Source of the DNA: Nocardioides sp. SYSU D00038
GTDB lineage: Bacteria; Actinomycetota; Actinomycetes; Propionibacteriales; Nocardioidaceae
Length of the DNA: 64,000 nucleotides
Direction of reading: 5' to 3'
Assembly (NCBI RefSeq): GCF_016924665.1
Contig: NZ_JAFFJT010000026.1
Span: forward strand, 62,001 to 126,000
Under the pieces are notes generated by a model, which searched no databases, had not been told where the DNA came from, and saw only the letters and a program-made list of their open reading frames with translations. Of this stretch, positions 37,337 through 46,810 are shown piece after piece. Numbering within the stretch: position 1 is the stretch's first letter; each line of letters opens with the position of its first letter. Position numbers and translations under genes: made by a program.

Positions 37337-38320
37337 CTAGAAGTGCGTCCAGCCCGTCTCGCCGTCGTACGCCGAGCCGTCGACGGTGACGCCCTCGCCC
37401 TCGGCCACCCGGCCGACGACCTGCCAGCCGGCCGGCACGTCCTGCTCGGCGAAGGTGGCCAGCAACGAGTGGTCGTCGCCACCGCCGAGGATGAAGCGCA
37501 GCGGGTCCGACCCGGTGGCCTGGGCCACGGCGTGGAGCGGCTCGGGCACCTCGAAGGCGCCGGAGCGGACGTCGATCGCCACCCCGGAGGCGGCCGCGAG
37601 GTGGCCGGCCTCGGCGAGCAGCCCGTCGGAGACGTCGATCATCGAGGTGGCCCCGGCCGCGGCGGCCGCCGGCCCGGCGTCGTACGGCGGCTCGGGGCGC
37701 CGGTAGGCCTCCACCAGCACCCGGGGCGACCGGAACCCACGAGCCAGCACCGCCAGACCGCCCGCGGCCCAGCCCTGCCGGCCGCAGAGGGCGAGCACGT
37801 CGCCCGGGCGGGCGCCCGAGCGCAGCACCGGGTGCTGGGTGACCGCGCCCAGCACGGTGACCGCGACCACCACCTGGTCGGCCCGGGTGAGGTCGCCGCC
37901 CACGACGCTCGCCCCCACGAGCGAGCACTCCTCGGCGAAGCCGCGGGCCAGGTCGAGCGCCCACCGCACGGGCAGGTCGGCGGGGGCGGCGAGGCCGATC
38001 GTGAGGGAGTGGGCGGTGCCGCCCATCGCGTTGATGTCGGAGAGGTTCTGAGCGGCCGCCCGGTGGCCGACGTCGACCGCCTCGGCCCAGTCGCGCCGGA
38101 AGTGCCGGCCCTCCACCATCAGGTCGGTGGAGACCACGACGTGGCCGGTGCGGATGCGCAGCACGGCGGCGTCGTCGCCGGGGCCCACGAGCACCTGCTC
38201 GCCCTGCTCGAAGAGCCCGGTCAGCTCGCCGATCAGCCCGAACTCCCCCACCTCGCCCAACGTCGCGTCGGCCGACGGTGCGGACTGCCGGGTGGTCGGT
38301 CGGGGGGTCGGCTCGGGCAC
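37337..38320 (-). CDS. thiL: Thiamine-monophosphate kinase
   Basis: ThiL phosphorylates thiamine monophosphate to thiamine diphosphate, the active cofactor. The 327-residue enzyme of the AIR-synthase/PurM fold has VGPGDDAAVLRI near residue 45, STDLMVEGRHFR, NLSDINAMGG, SMIDVSDGLLAEAGHLA and LGGGDDHSLLATF, all metal- or nucleotide-binding motifs. The only good in-frame start is GTG at 38320, preceded by a GGTGGG site. It is divergent from the RAM-domain gene. No other thiamine gene is in the window. Confidence 0.95.
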   Translation of the reverse strand: MPEPTPRPTTRQSAPSADATLGEVGEFGLIGELTGLFEQGEQVLVGPGDDAAVLRIRTGHVVVSTDLMVEGRHFRRDWAEAVDVGHRAAAQNLSDINAMGGTAHSLTIGLAAPADLPVRWALDLARGFAEECSLVGASVVGGDLTRADQVVVAVTVLGAVTQHPVLRSGARPGDVLALCGRQGWAAGGLAVLARGFRSPRVLVEAYRRPEPPYDAGPAAAAAGATSMIDVSDGLLAEAGHLAAASGVAIDVRSGAFEVPEPLHAVAQATGSDPLRFILGGGDDHSLLATFAEQDVPAGWQVVGRVAEGEGVTVDGSAYDGETGWTHF

Positions 38321-38405
38321 GGACCCATCCCACCATGACACCCACCAGCGGGCGCGATAGGTTGACCGACGGCAGTGCAGCCGAGTCGACAGCAGGGAGA
38401 GCACG

Positions 38406-38642
38406 ATGGTGGTCCAGGCCTACATCCTGATCCAGACCGACGTCGGGAAGGCCGCGGAGGTCGCCCGGGCCATCGCCCAGGTCAAGGGCGTGACGCTGGC
38501 CGAGGACGTGACCGGCCCCTACGACGTCATCGTCCGCGCCGAGGCGCGCAACGTCGACGAGCTCGGCAAGCTGGTGGTCGCCAAGGTGCAGACCCTCGAC
38601 GGCATCACCCGCACCCTCACCTGCCCCGTCGTCCACATCTGA
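38406..38642 (+). CDS. Stand-alone Lrp/AsnC ligand-binding (RAM) domain protein
   Basis: A 78-residue protein that is just the effector-binding domain of Lrp/AsnC regulators (AYILIQTDVGKAAEVARAI, GPYDVIVRAEARNVDEL, GITRTLTCPVVHI). There is no DNA-binding domain. Stand-alone RAM proteins form oligomers that bind amino acids; their partner is unknown. ATG at 38406 with GGGAGAG upstream. A DUF3515 lipoprotein gene follows 10 bases later. Confidence 0.88.
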   Translation: MVVQAYILIQTDVGKAAEVARAIAQVKGVTLAEDVTGPYDVIVRAEARNVDELGKLVVAKVQTLDGITRTLTCPVVHI

Positions 38643-38652
38643 CCCACCTCCG

Positions 38653-39174
38653 GTGGGCCCGGTCCGACGCCGACGCCCCGTGTCCCTGCGGACGCGGGGC
38701 GTCGTCGCGTGTGCGGCGCTGTCGGTGGCCGCGCTGACCGGCTGCGGCAACGACACCGGCCCGGTCGACGTCCCCGCCGAGGAGCTCTCCCCCGACGACG
38801 CGACGGCCTGCGCCGCGCTGGTCGACGCCCTGCCCGACGAGCTGGCCGGGGCGGCGTCGCGGCCGGTGCGCCCCGACCAGCGTCGGACGGCGGCCTGGGG
38901 CGACCCGGTGGTCGTGCTGAGCTGCGGGGTGCCCTTCCCCGACGTCCAGGACCCGTTCGCCAGCTGCGTCGAGGCCAACGGCGTCGACTGGTACGTCCCG
39001 CCGGAGCAGGACGCCGACAACGAGGCCGACCTGAGCCTCTACGTCGTCGGCTACCAGCCCACGGTGCGCCTCGACGTGCCCGGGGAGCGACGACCCGAGG
39101 GCGCCTCGGCGGCGATCGCCGAGCTGGCCGGCCCGGTTCGCGAGACGCTCGCCCAGTCCGAGCCCTGCAACTGA
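38653..39174 (+). CDS. DUF3515 family lipoprotein
   Basis: A 173-residue putative lipoprotein. A basic N-terminus and hydrophobic core end in AALTGC, a lipobox with Cys at about residue 32. The mature part is acidic, with four more cysteines (ATACAAL, LSCGVPF, SCVEANG, EPCN) that could form disulfides, and a conserved VDWYVPPE. It fits the actinobacterial DUF3515 family; function unknown. GTG at 38653, or GTG at 38680, which gives a shorter signal peptide. It follows the RAM gene and precedes the atypical ligase, where this family is often found. Confidence 0.8.
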   Translation: MGPVRRRRPVSLRTRGVVACAALSVAALTGCGNDTGPVDVPAEELSPDDATACAALVDALPDELAGAASRPVRPDQRRTAAWGDPVVVLSCGVPFPDVQDPFASCVEANGVDWYVPPEQDADNEADLSLYVVGYQPTVRLDVPGERRPEGASAAIAELAGPVRETLAQSEPCN

Positions 39175-39242
39175 CGCCGGGCAGTGAGAAGGCCGGCGCC
39201 CACCCTGCGGGCCGGACCCCGGCGGTGTGGGACGCTGGTCCC

Positions 39243-40211
39243 ATGTCTGCCGAGGAGATCCAGGGCCCCGTCGCCGTCATCGCCGGTGGGCTCAGCCACG
39301 AGCGCGACGTCTCGCTGGCGAGCGGCCGCAACCTGGTGCGCGAGCTCGGCGCGCTCGGCGTCGAGGCCCACGCCTACGACTTCGACCGCGGCCTGCTCGG
39401 CGCCCTGGAGCGCGACAAGGTGGTCGCCGCCCTGCCGGCGCTGCACGGCCAGTTCGGCGAGGACGGCGAGATCCAGACGCTGCTCGAGCTGATCGGCATG
39501 CCCTACGTCGGTTCGCGGCGCCACGCCTGCCGGCTGGCCTACGACAAGGGCGCGGCCCGCGAGCTGCTGCGTCGGGCGGGCATCCCGGTGCCCGACAGCG
39601 TGGGGCTCTCCTCGCCGACGTTCCGCGACATCGGCGCGGCCGCGCTGATGGAGCACGTGATGGTCCGGCTCGGCACCCGCGTGGTGGTCAAGCCGGCCCG
39701 CGGCGGCAGCGCCCTCGGCGTCACCGGCGTCGACGGCCTCGCCGCGCTTCCTTCGGCCCTCGTCGGCGCCTACGCCTACTGCGAGGACGCCCTGATCGAG
39801 CGCTTCCACGACGGCGTCGACGTCAGCGTCGTGGTCATCGAGTCCGACGAGGGGCTGCGCGCGCTGTCACCGGTCGCGATCGAGTACGAGAAGGGCCACG
39901 AGTTCGACTTCGACGCCCGCTACACCGCCGAGTTCGTCTCCCTCGACCGGCCGGCGCTGGCCGAGGACCAGCTGGTCCGCCTCGGCGAGGTGGCCTGCGA
40001 GGCCCACCGGGTGCTCGGGCTGCGCGACATCTCGCGCTCGGACTTCATCGTCTCGGCCGACGGCGACTTCGTGCTGCTGGAGGTCGCGATCACACCTGGC
40101 ACCACCGAGACCTCGGTGTTCCCGTTCGCGTGCACGCTGAGCGGCACCTCGCTCGGCGAGGTCGCCCGCGACCTGCTGGTCCGTGCGGTCGGGGCCGGCC
40201 CGGCCCGCTGA
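39243..40211 (+). CDS. Atypical D-alanine-D-alanine ligase family protein (ATP-grasp)
   Basis: A 322-residue Ddl-like ATP-grasp enzyme. It has VAVIAGGLSHERDVSLASG, ALPALHGQFGEDGEIQ, VVVKPARGGSALGVT and the metal-site Arg-Asp in SRSDFIV. The C-terminal motif, normally ExNxxPGxT, reads LEVAITPGTTETS: Glu is kept, but the metal-binding Asn is Ala. This suggests changed activity or substrate. The standard ddl is the next gene, convergent, which supports a separate role. ATG at 39243. What it joins is unknown. Confidence 0.82.
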   Translation: MSAEEIQGPVAVIAGGLSHERDVSLASGRNLVRELGALGVEAHAYDFDRGLLGALERDKVVAALPALHGQFGEDGEIQTLLELIGMPYVGSRRHACRLAYDKGAARELLRRAGIPVPDSVGLSSPTFRDIGAAALMEHVMVRLGTRVVVKPARGGSALGVTGVDGLAALPSALVGAYAYCEDALIERFHDGVDVSVVVIESDEGLRALSPVAIEYEKGHEFDFDARYTAEFVSLDRPALAEDQLVRLGEVACEAHRVLGLRDISRSDFIVSADGDFVLLEVAITPGTTETSVFPFACTLSGTSLGEVARDLLVRAVGAGPAR

Positions 40212-40270
40212 GGCCCGCTGAGGTCCGCTGAGGTCCGCTGGGGCCCGCTGGGGCCCGCTGGGGCCCGCTG
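40201..40270. repeat. Seven-unit decamer array between the two ligase genes
   Basis: Seven consecutive 10-bp units: CGGCCCGCTG, AGGCCCGCTG, AGGTCCGCTG twice, then GGGCCCGCTG three times. The first unit codes the last residues and stop of the atypical ligase. The array ends five bases before the stop of the convergent ddl gene. One unit per DNA turn. Confidence 0.93.
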
Positions 40271-40274
40271 AGGC

Positions 40275-41393
40275 TCAGCGCAGGCCGGTACGGCGTTCGA
40301 GCGCCAGCTGCACCAGCTCGTCGATCAGCTCGGGGTAGGAGACCCCCGAGGCCTCCCACATCCGCGGGTACATGGAGATCGGCGTGAAGCCCGGCATCGT
40401 GTTGATCTCGTTGACGACCACGCGGTGCTCGGGCGTCACGAACACGTCGACCCGGGCGATGCCCTCGGCGCCGATCGCCTCGAAGGCGCGGACGGCGACG
40501 TCGCGCACCTCGTCGGCGACCTCGTCCGGCAGGTCGGCGGGCGTCTCGAGGCGCACCGGCCCCTCGTCGATGTACTTGGCCTCGAAGTCGTAGAAGTCGC
40601 GGGCGGCGTGGTCGACCACGATCTCGCCCGGCACCGAGGCCCGCGGCGGCGCGTCGCCGCGGCCGCCGAGCACGCCGCACTCGATCTCGCGGCCCTCGAT
40701 GCCCTCCTCCACGATCACCTTCGGGTCGTGCTGCTGGGCGTCCTCGACGGCTCGCTCGAGGTCGGCGAGGTCGTCGACCCGGGTCACGCCGAGCGACGAG
40801 CCGGCGCGGGCCGGCTTCACGAAGACGGGCAGCCGCAGCTGCCCCACCCGGGCCACGACGTCGTCGCGCCGCTGCGGCCAGTCGCGCGGCGCGACCACCA
40901 CGGAGGGGCCGACCGGGAGACCGTGCGCGGCGCAGACCAGCTTCATGTAGTGCTTGTCCATGCCCACGGCCGAGGCGAGCACGCCCGAGCCGACGTAGCG
41001 CACGTCGGCGAGCTCGAGGAGCCCCTGCACCGTGCCGTCCTCGCCGAACGGCCCGTGCAGCACCGGGAACACGACGTCGACCTGGCTGAGCACCTCGGGC
41101 ACGGCACCGGGTGCGAGCACCTGCAGCTGGGGTCCGTCGGCGGCCGACGACAGCACCACCTCCGAGCCCGCGGCGGCCGTCACCTCGGGCAGCCGGTCGG
41201 AGCGCAGCTCCCACACGGCGGGGTCGTCGGAGGCCACCACCCACCGGCCGTCGCGGGTGATCCCGACCGGCAGCACCTCGTACTTGTCACGGTCGATCGC
41301 CTTGAGGACGCCGGCCGCGGTGGCGGCCGAGATCGCGTGCTCCCCGGACCGTCCACCGAACAGCAGGGCGACCCGGACCTTGCGCTGGCTCAT
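40275..41393 (-). CDS. ddl: D-alanine-D-alanine ligase
   Basis: Ddl makes the D-Ala-D-Ala dipeptide of peptidoglycan. The 372-residue enzyme has LFGGRSGEHAISAATA, VFPVLHGPFGEDGTVQG, VFVKPARAGSSLGVTRV, IARVDVFV (metal Asp) and the intact VVNEINTMPGFTPISMYP. These match standard ligases, so this is the housekeeping copy. ATG at 41393. murF lies 11 bases upstream and makes the next precursor from the dipeptide, so the two steps are encoded together. Confidence 0.97.
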   Translation of the reverse strand: MSQRKVRVALLFGGRSGEHAISAATAAGVLKAIDRDKYEVLPVGITRDGRWVVASDDPAVWELRSDRLPEVTAAAGSEVVLSSAADGPQLQVLAPGAVPEVLSQVDVVFPVLHGPFGEDGTVQGLLELADVRYVGSGVLASAVGMDKHYMKLVCAAHGLPVGPSVVVAPRDWPQRRDDVVARVGQLRLPVFVKPARAGSSLGVTRVDDLADLERAVEDAQQHDPKVIVEEGIEGREIECGVLGGRGDAPPRASVPGEIVVDHAARDFYDFEAKYIDEGPVRLETPADLPDEVADEVRDVAVRAFEAIGAEGIARVDVFVTPEHRVVVNEINTMPGFTPISMYPRMWEASGVSYPELIDELVQLALERRTGLR

Positions 41394-41404
41394 GGGTCGG
41401 GACC

Positions 41405-42781
41405 CTACTGAAGGGCGGCGGCCACCTCGTCGAGGCGCGCGCCCCGGGACGCCTTGACGAGAACTGCGTCACCTTCGCCCAGCTCGGCGCGCAGCCAGGC
41501 GACGGCGGCGGCGTTGTCGTCGACCAGCACGCTGGGGGTGCCGGCTGCGGTGGCGCCGGCGTGGATCGCGGCGGCCGCGGCACCGACCACCAGCACCTGG
41601 TCGACCCGCGCGGCGGCGTAGGCGCCGAGCTCGCGGTGGCTGGCCTCGCTGTCGGCTCCGAGCTCGCGCATCTCGCCGAGCACCGCGATCGTGCGGCGCA
41701 CGCCGGCGCCGGCGCCGATCGCGGCGAGGGCGTCGACGGCCGCCCGCATCGACTCGGGGTTGGCGTTGTAGGAGTCGTCGAGCAGCACTACGCCGCCGGG
41801 CAGCTCGTGCAGCTCCATCCGCCACCGCGACAGCGTCGTGACCCGCGAGAGCGAGGCCGCGGCCTGCTCGAGCGTCACTCCGACGGCGAGGGCCGCGGCG
41901 GCCGCCGCGGCGGCGTTCAGCGCCTGGTGGGCACCGACCACCCCCAGGCCGACCTCGGCGCTGGCGTCGTCCGCGGTGAGCCGGAACGTCGGGCGGCCCA
42001 GCCGGTCGAGGGCGACGTCCTCGAGGCGCACCTCGGCGTCCGGGCCGGTGCCGAACGTCGTCACCCGGCCGGGCGCCAGGGTGGCCATCGCGGCTACCTT
42101 CTCGTCGTCGGCGTTGAGCACCGCGACCCCGGTGGGCCGCAGCCCCGAGACCAGCTCGCCCTTGGCCTCGGCGATCGCCTGGCGCGACCCGAACTCGCCG
42201 AGGTGGGCGGAGCCGACGTTGAGCACGATCGAGACGTCCGGGGCCAACAGCGCGGTGAGCTCGGCGATGTGGCCGCGGCCGCGCGCGCCCATCTCGAGCA
42301 GCAGGAACCGGGTGTCGGGCTCCACCCGCAGGGCCGTCAGCGGCACGCCCAGCTCGTTGTTGTAGGAGCCCCGGGTCGCCACGGTCGGGCCGGCGTCGGC
42401 CAGCACGGCGGCGAGCAGGTCCTTGGTCGAGGTCTTGCCCTGCGAGCCGGTCACCGCCAGCACCGTGAGCCGCTCGTCGCGACGCACCCGGGCGACGACG
42501 TGGGTGGCCAGCCGCTGCAGCGCGTCCTGCGGGTCGTCGACGACGACCGTCGGCAGGTCGGTCGCTCGGGTGCCGAGCACCGCGACGGCCCCGGCGGCGG
42601 CCGCCTGGGGGGCGTGGTCGTGCCCGTCGGAGCGCTCCCCGACGAATGCCGCGAACAGGCTCCCCGCGCCGGCCTCGCGGCTGTCGATCACCACCGGGCC
42701 GTCGACGACGACCCCCTCGCCGTCCCCCTCGATCCTGCCACCGACGACCTCGGCGACCTCCTCGAGCGACAGTGCGATCAC
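41405..42781 (-). CDS. murF: UDP-N-acetylmuramoyl-tripeptide--D-alanyl-D-alanine ligase
   Basis: MurF adds D-Ala-D-Ala to the UDP-MurNAc tripeptide in the cytoplasm. The 458-residue enzyme has an N-terminal domain ([25 protein letters not shown]), the ATP site [41 protein letters not shown] and [18 protein letters not shown] in the C-terminal domain. I chose the GTG at 42781 ([15 protein letters not shown]), the usual N-terminus; a GTG at 42829 gives 16 extra residues without similarity. It precedes ddl on the same strand. Confidence 0.96.
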   Translation of the reverse strand: MIALSLEEVAEVVGGRIEGDGEGVVVDGPVVIDSREAGAGSLFAAFVGERSDGHDHAPQAAAAGAVAVLGTRATDLPTVVVDDPQDALQRLATHVVARVRRDERLTVLAVTGSQGKTSTKDLLAAVLADAGPTVATRGSYNNELGVPLTALRVEPDTRFLLLEMGARGRGHIAELTALLAPDVSIVLNVGSAHLGEFGSRQAIAEAKGELVSGLRPTGVAVLNADDEKVAAMATLAPGRVTTFGTGPDAEVRLEDVALDRLGRPTFRLTADDASAEVGLGVVGAHQALNAAAAAAAALAVGVTLEQAAASLSRVTTLSRWRMELHELPGGVVLLDDSYNANPESMRAAVDALAAIGAGAGVRRTIAVLGEMRELGADSEASHRELGAYAAARVDQVLVVGAAAAAIHAGATAAGTPSVLVDDNAAAVAWLRAELGEGDAVLVKASRGARLDEVAAALQ

Positions 42782-42885
42782 CCGGTCGACCCTACTGGTC
42801 GCTGGTCGAGGCGGGACGAAGTCCTTCACCCGCTACGCGATGGGACGAACGCCCTCCGGTGGGGACGGCTGCCAGCGAACCCTCC

Positions 42886-43968
42886 TCAACCAGCGTTGCC
42901 GGCCAGCGCGCTGTCGAGAGCCTGGGCGAGGTCGGCCCAGAGGTCCTCGACGTCCTCGATGCCGACCGAGAGCCGGACCAGCCCCTGGGGGACCTCCGGG
43001 GCCTCCGAGGCCCACCGGGTGCGGCGCTCCAGGGTCGACTCGACGCCGCCGAGGCTGGTGGTGTGCACCCACAGGCGGGTGGCCCGGGTCGCCGCGTCGG
43101 CGGTGGCGGCGTCCGGGAGGTCGATGGCGACCATCGCGCCGGAGCCGGGGTAGCGGACCCGGTCGACGGCCGGGTGCTCGGCCAGCCGGCGGGCCAGCTC
43201 GGCGGCGTTGGCCGAGGCCCGTTCCAGCCGCAGCGGCAGGGTGCGCAGGCCGCGCAGCGCCAGCCACGCCTCCAGGGTGCCGGGCACCGCGCCGAGCAGG
43301 TCGCGACGGCCCTTGAGCACCGTCCAGATCTGCTCGTCGGCGACCACCACGGCCCCCATCAGCACGTCGCTGTGGCCGGCGAGGTACTTGGTCGCGCTGT
43401 GCACGACCAGGTCGGCGCCGAGCGCGAGCGGCTGCTGGCCGAGCGGGGTCGCGAAGGTGTTGTCGACGACGACGCGGGCGCCGGCTGCGTGGGCCGCCGC
43501 GACGATCGCCGGCACGTCGGAGACGTCGAGCATCGGGTTCGACGGCGTCTCGAGCCACACCAGGGCGGCGTCCTCGCACGCCTCGACCCAGGCCGCGGTG
43601 TCGGTCACCGGCACCAGCGTGGTCGAGACCCGGCCCCGCGCCTCGAGGTCCGCCAGCTGGAGCAGGGTGCCGTTGTAGCAGGCGGACGGCGCCACCACCT
43701 TCTCGCCGTTCGCCACCAGGTCGAGCACCACGTCGACGGCCGCCAGGCCGGAGGAGAACGCCAGCGCCCGGCCGCCCTCCAGCCGGCCCAGCGCCTCCTC
43801 GAATGCCTGCCAGGTCGGGTTGCCCCAGCGCCCGTACTCGCGCCCGCCGCCGGCCACGAACGTCGACGCCATCGTGATCGGCTGGTTGAGCGGCTGGTCG
43901 GGGTCGTGGGGCGGCCGGCCGCTGTGGACGGCGATGGTCGCGGGGCGCAGGTCGTCGGAGGATTCCAC
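42886..43968 (-). CDS. Cystathionine gamma-synthase/lyase family PLP enzyme
   Basis: A 360-residue Cys/Met metabolism PLP-dependent enzyme. It has YGRWGNPTWQAFEEALGRLEGG, FSSGLAAVDVVLDL for the phosphate site, ETPSNPMLDVSDV, VVDNTFATP and the Schiff-base Lys in SATKYLAGHSD. Members make or split cystathionine or homocysteine; this one could be MetB, MetC or MetZ type, and sequence alone does not decide. The protein is slightly short (usual about 380). GTG at 43968. Upstream lies the family 3 repeat array. Confidence 0.88.
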   Translation of the reverse strand: MESSDDLRPATIAVHSGRPPHDPDQPLNQPITMASTFVAGGGREYGRWGNPTWQAFEEALGRLEGGRALAFSSGLAAVDVVLDLVANGEKVVAPSACYNGTLLQLADLEARGRVSTTLVPVTDTAAWVEACEDAALVWLETPSNPMLDVSDVPAIVAAAHAAGARVVVDNTFATPLGQQPLALGADLVVHSATKYLAGHSDVLMGAVVVADEQIWTVLKGRRDLLGAVPGTLEAWLALRGLRTLPLRLERASANAAELARRLAEHPAVDRVRYPGSGAMVAIDLPDAATADAATRATRLWVHTTSLGGVESTLERRTRWASEAPEVPQGLVRLSVGIEDVEDLWADLAQALDSALAGNAG

Positions 43969-44011
43969 GTTGTCACGCTAGCCCGGTGGCGGGTCGGGGC
44001 CGCACCCGGCG

Positions 44012-44213
44012 GCGGTGAGCAGGCCCCCGAACGCGCTGCGTCAACGGAGCCTCAGGCACCGCAGCCCCGCCGCACCACCGGGCGGCGGTGAGCAGGCCCC
44101 CGAACCCACCACGCCAATGGAGCGTCACTCACCGCCGCCCCGCCGCCCCACCCGGCAGCGGTGAGCACGCCCCCGAACGCGCGACCCCAACCGAGCCCCA
44201 CTCACCGCCGCCC
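44012..44213. repeat. Three 73-bp repeats, family 3, upstream of the PLP gene
   Basis: Three units start at 44012, 44085 and 44158, 73 bp apart. Each begins GCGGTGAGCA-GCCCCCGAAC (third copy: GAGCACGC) and most end with CTCACCGCCGCC. In the middle unit the arms at 44080-44092 and 44128-44140 are perfect 13-base complements around 35 bases. The array fills the gap between the PLP gene start and the gpsA stop. It shares no sequence with family 1 but has the same period. Confidence 0.92.
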
Positions 44214-44236
44214 GGCGGACCGGGGCCAGCCCCGGC

Positions 44237-45244
44237 TCAGTCGGTCTCGGCCTTGGTGTCGCGGGCCAGGATCGAGTCCATCATCTCCTGCGCGGTGAGC
44301 CGGCCACCGACGACCTCGTCGACGTACTGGGCCACCGGGGCGTCGACGCCGGACTGCTCGGCGAGCGCGCGCAGCGACGAGCACGACTTGGCTCCCTCGG
44401 CGACCTGCCGGGTCGAGGCGTAGATCTCGTCGGTGGTGAGGCCCTGGCCGAGCTTCTCGCCGAAGGTGCGGTTGCGCGACAGCGGGGAGGAGCAGGTCGC
44501 GACCAGGTCGCCGAGGCCGGCGAGGCCCATCAGCGTCAGGGGGTTGGCGCCGAGCCGCATCGCCAGCCGGGCGGTCTCGGCGAGGCCGCGGGTGATCACC
44601 GAGGCGGTGGTGTTGTCGCCGAAGCCGAGCCCGACGGCCATCCCGACGGCCAGGCCGACGACGTTCTTGTAGGCGCCGCCGAGCTCGCAACCCAGCACGT
44701 CGACGCTCGTGTAGGGCCGGAACGCCGGCGAGTGGCAGCGCTGCTGGAGCCGCTTGGCGACGTCCTCGTCCTCACAGGCCACCACCGACGCCGCGGGCTC
44801 GCGGCCGGCGATCTCCTTGGCCAGGTTGGGGCCGCTCACAACCGCGATCCGGTCGGGGCCGGCGCCGGTGACCTCGGCGATCACCTCGCTCATCCGCTTG
44901 AGGGTGCCGAGCTCGACGCCCTTCATCAGCGAGACCAGCACCTGGTCCGAGGAGAGGTACGGCGTCCACTGCACCAGGTTGTCGCGCAGCGTCTGCGAGG
45001 GCGTGGCGAGCACGACGACGTCCGCGCCGTGCAGCGCCTTCTCCACGTCGTGGGTGGCGCCCACGCTGGGCGGCAGCTCGACGCCGGGCAGGTACTCGGC
45101 GTTCTCGCGGCGGTCGTTGATGTCGGCGGCGACCTCCTCGCGGCGCGCCCACATCGTCACCTCGTTGCCGCCGTCGGCGAGCACCACCGAGAACGCCGTG
45201 CCCCACGAGCCGGCCCCGAAGACCGCGACCTTGCCTGCACTCAC
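44237..45244 (-). CDS. gpsA: Glycerol-3-phosphate dehydrogenase (NAD(P)+)
   Basis: GpsA makes sn-glycerol 3-phosphate from dihydroxyacetone phosphate, the start of phospholipid synthesis. The 335-residue enzyme has the Rossmann motif [50 protein letters not shown], the catalytic Lys in [13 protein letters not shown], and [22 protein letters not shown] at 45244 overlaps the plsC stop (GTGA), so glycerol phosphate synthesis and acylation are coupled. Confidence 0.97.
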   Translation of the reverse strand: MSAGKVAVFGAGSWGTAFSVVLADGGNEVTMWARREEVAADINDRRENAEYLPGVELPPSVGATHDVEKALHGADVVVLATPSQTLRDNLVQWTPYLSSDQVLVSLMKGVELGTLKRMSEVIAEVTGAGPDRIAVVSGPNLAKEIAGREPAASVVACEDEDVAKRLQQRCHSPAFRPYTSVDVLGCELGGAYKNVVGLAVGMAVGLGFGDNTTASVITRGLAETARLAMRLGANPLTLMGLAGLGDLVATCSSPLSRNRTFGEKLGQGLTTDEIYASTRQVAEGAKSCSSLRALAEQSGVDAPVAQYVDEVVGGRLTAQEMMDSILARDTKAETD

Positions 45245-46017
45245 GACGGGTCCTCCCCCGGCTCGGACCGGTGCGGGTTGCCGATCTGGCGCGCCCCCAG
45301 CGTCTTGATGTCGAACCGCTCCGCCGGCGGCTCCTCGCCGCGGATCTCGGCGACGAGCGCGGTGATCGCGTCCATGATCCGTTCGGTGGCCTCGGCGATC
45401 ACGGCCGGGGTCAGCTCGGCGGCGGTGAGGTCGGCGAGGTCGACGGGGTCACCCACCTTCATGGTGATCCGCTTGCGCGGGAACAGGTCCGGCTTCCTCG
45501 CGTACGGCGCCAGCAGCTGCTGGGCGCCCCACTGCCCGATCGGGATCACCGGGCAGCCGGTCGCGAGACCGATCCGGGCGGCGCCGGACTTGCCGGTCAT
45601 CGGCCACAGGTCGGGGTCACGGGTGATGGTGCCCTCGGGGTAGACGACCACGCACTCGCCGGAGGCGACCGCCTCGACCGCGGCGTCGAACGCTCCGGCG
45701 GCGTTGCGGCTCAGTCGCTCGACGGGGATCTGCCCGGCGGCCCGCAGGAAGAACCCCAGGAACCGGTTGCGGAAGAGACCGGCCTTGGCGAGGTAGCGGG
45801 GGATCCGGCCGTGGTCGTAGACCACGTGGGCGGCGGTGAGCGGGTCGACGTGGGAGAGGTGGTTGAGCACCAGGATGCAGCCACCGGTCTCGGGGATCTT
45901 GTGGCCGTCGATCCACTCGTGCGTCGTCGTCGCCAGCAGCGCCGGCTTGACGATCGAGACCGCGAGGTTCCACGCCCAGCCGCGCTTCTGCTGCAGCCTG
46001 CGGACCTTCACCCGCAC
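45241..46017 (-). CDS. plsC: 1-acyl-sn-glycerol-3-phosphate acyltransferase
   Basis: A 258-residue lysophosphatidate acyltransferase family protein. Block 1, the catalytic NHxxxxD, is [10 protein letters not shown]; block 3 is [13 protein letters not shown]; block 4 is [11 protein letters not shown]. It should add the second acyl chain in phosphatidic acid synthesis. An amphipathic basic N-terminus ([17 protein letters not shown]) may contact the membrane. It overlaps gpsA, which makes the glycerol phosphate. GTG at 46017. It is divergent from cofC; the 120 bases between hold both promoters. Confidence 0.93.
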   Translation of the reverse strand: MRVKVRRLQQKRGWAWNLAVSIVKPALLATTTHEWIDGHKIPETGGCILVLNHLSHVDPLTAAHVVYDHGRIPRYLAKAGLFRNRFLGFFLRAAGQIPVERLSRNAAGAFDAAVEAVASGECVVVYPEGTITRDPDLWPMTGKSGAARIGLATGCPVIPIGQWGAQQLLAPYARKPDLFPRKRITMKVGDPVDLADLTAAELTPAVIAEATERIMDAITALVAEIRGEEPPAERFDIKTLGARQIGNPHRSEPGEDPS

Positions 46018-46137
46018 CCTCCTCGTCTCCCGCCCGGTCGCCCCTGCGGCGTCCCGGTGCCGGACCCCGCCCGGCGAGGTCCGCAGAGCAGGCTATCGCC
46101 CGCGGACCCGCGGACGCCGCCTGAGAGGATCGGGTCG

Positions 46138-46797
46138 ATGACAGAGCTCTCCCGGCCCGCTGCGCGCTTCGCGGTCGTCGTGCCCGTCAAGCCGCCGTCC
46201 TACGGCAAGTCCCGGCTCGGGGTCGATGACGAGGCGCGGCGCGACCTCGCTGCGGCGTTCGCCCTCGACACCCTGGCGGCCTGCCTGTCCAGCGACCGCG
46301 TGGCGCAGGTGCTGGTCGCCACCGACGACGTCGGCTTCGCGGGCGAGCTGGTGGCCCTGGGCTGCGTGGCGATCCCCGACGGCGTCAGCAGCGACCTCAA
46401 CGGCACCCTGCGCCAGGCCGCCGCGGAGTCGCGGCGCCGCTGGCCCGGGCTCGTGCCCGTCGCGCTCTGCGCGGACCTGCCCGCCCTGCGCGCCGCCGAC
46501 CTCGATGCGGCGCTCGATCACGTCGGGCCGGGCGAGGCGGCGTACGTCGCGGACGCGGCCGGGATCGGCACCACGCTCTACACCGCCGCCCACGACGGGT
46601 TCGACCCGCGCTTCGGGCCGGGCTCGGCACTGGCCCACGAGGCGACGGGCGCGCGTCCGATCGCCGGTGACCTCATCACCCTGCGCCGTGACGTCGACGA
46701 CCTGGACGACCTCCGCGCCGCGCTGGCCCTGGGGGTCGGACCCCGGACGCGGCAGCAGGCCGGCCTCCTGGCGGAGACCGGCCTGCTGGCCGACTAG
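46138..46797 (+). CDS. cofC: 2-phospho-L-lactate/phosphoenolpyruvate guanylyltransferase (F420 synthesis)
   Basis: CofC/FbiD activates phospholactate or phosphoenolpyruvate with GTP for coenzyme F420 assembly. The 219-residue protein has VVVPVKPPSYGKSRLG at the N-terminus, VLVATDDVGFAGELVALG, the LVPVALCADLPALRAADLD segment for the metal-bound nucleotide, and GIGTTLYTAA...FDPRFGPGSA near the C-terminus. These are family features. ATG at 46138. No other F420 gene (fbiA, fbiB, fbiC) is in the window, but the gene predicts that the organism makes F420. Confidence 0.92.
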   Translation: MTELSRPAARFAVVVPVKPPSYGKSRLGVDDEARRDLAAAFALDTLAACLSSDRVAQVLVATDDVGFAGELVALGCVAIPDGVSSDLNGTLRQAAAESRRRWPGLVPVALCADLPALRAADLDAALDHVGPGEAAYVADAAGIGTTLYTAAHDGFDPRFGPGSALAHEATGARPIAGDLITLRRDVDDLDDLRAALALGVGPRTRQQAGLLAETGLLAD

Positions 46798-46810
46798 CGG
46801 TGCGGGACCG

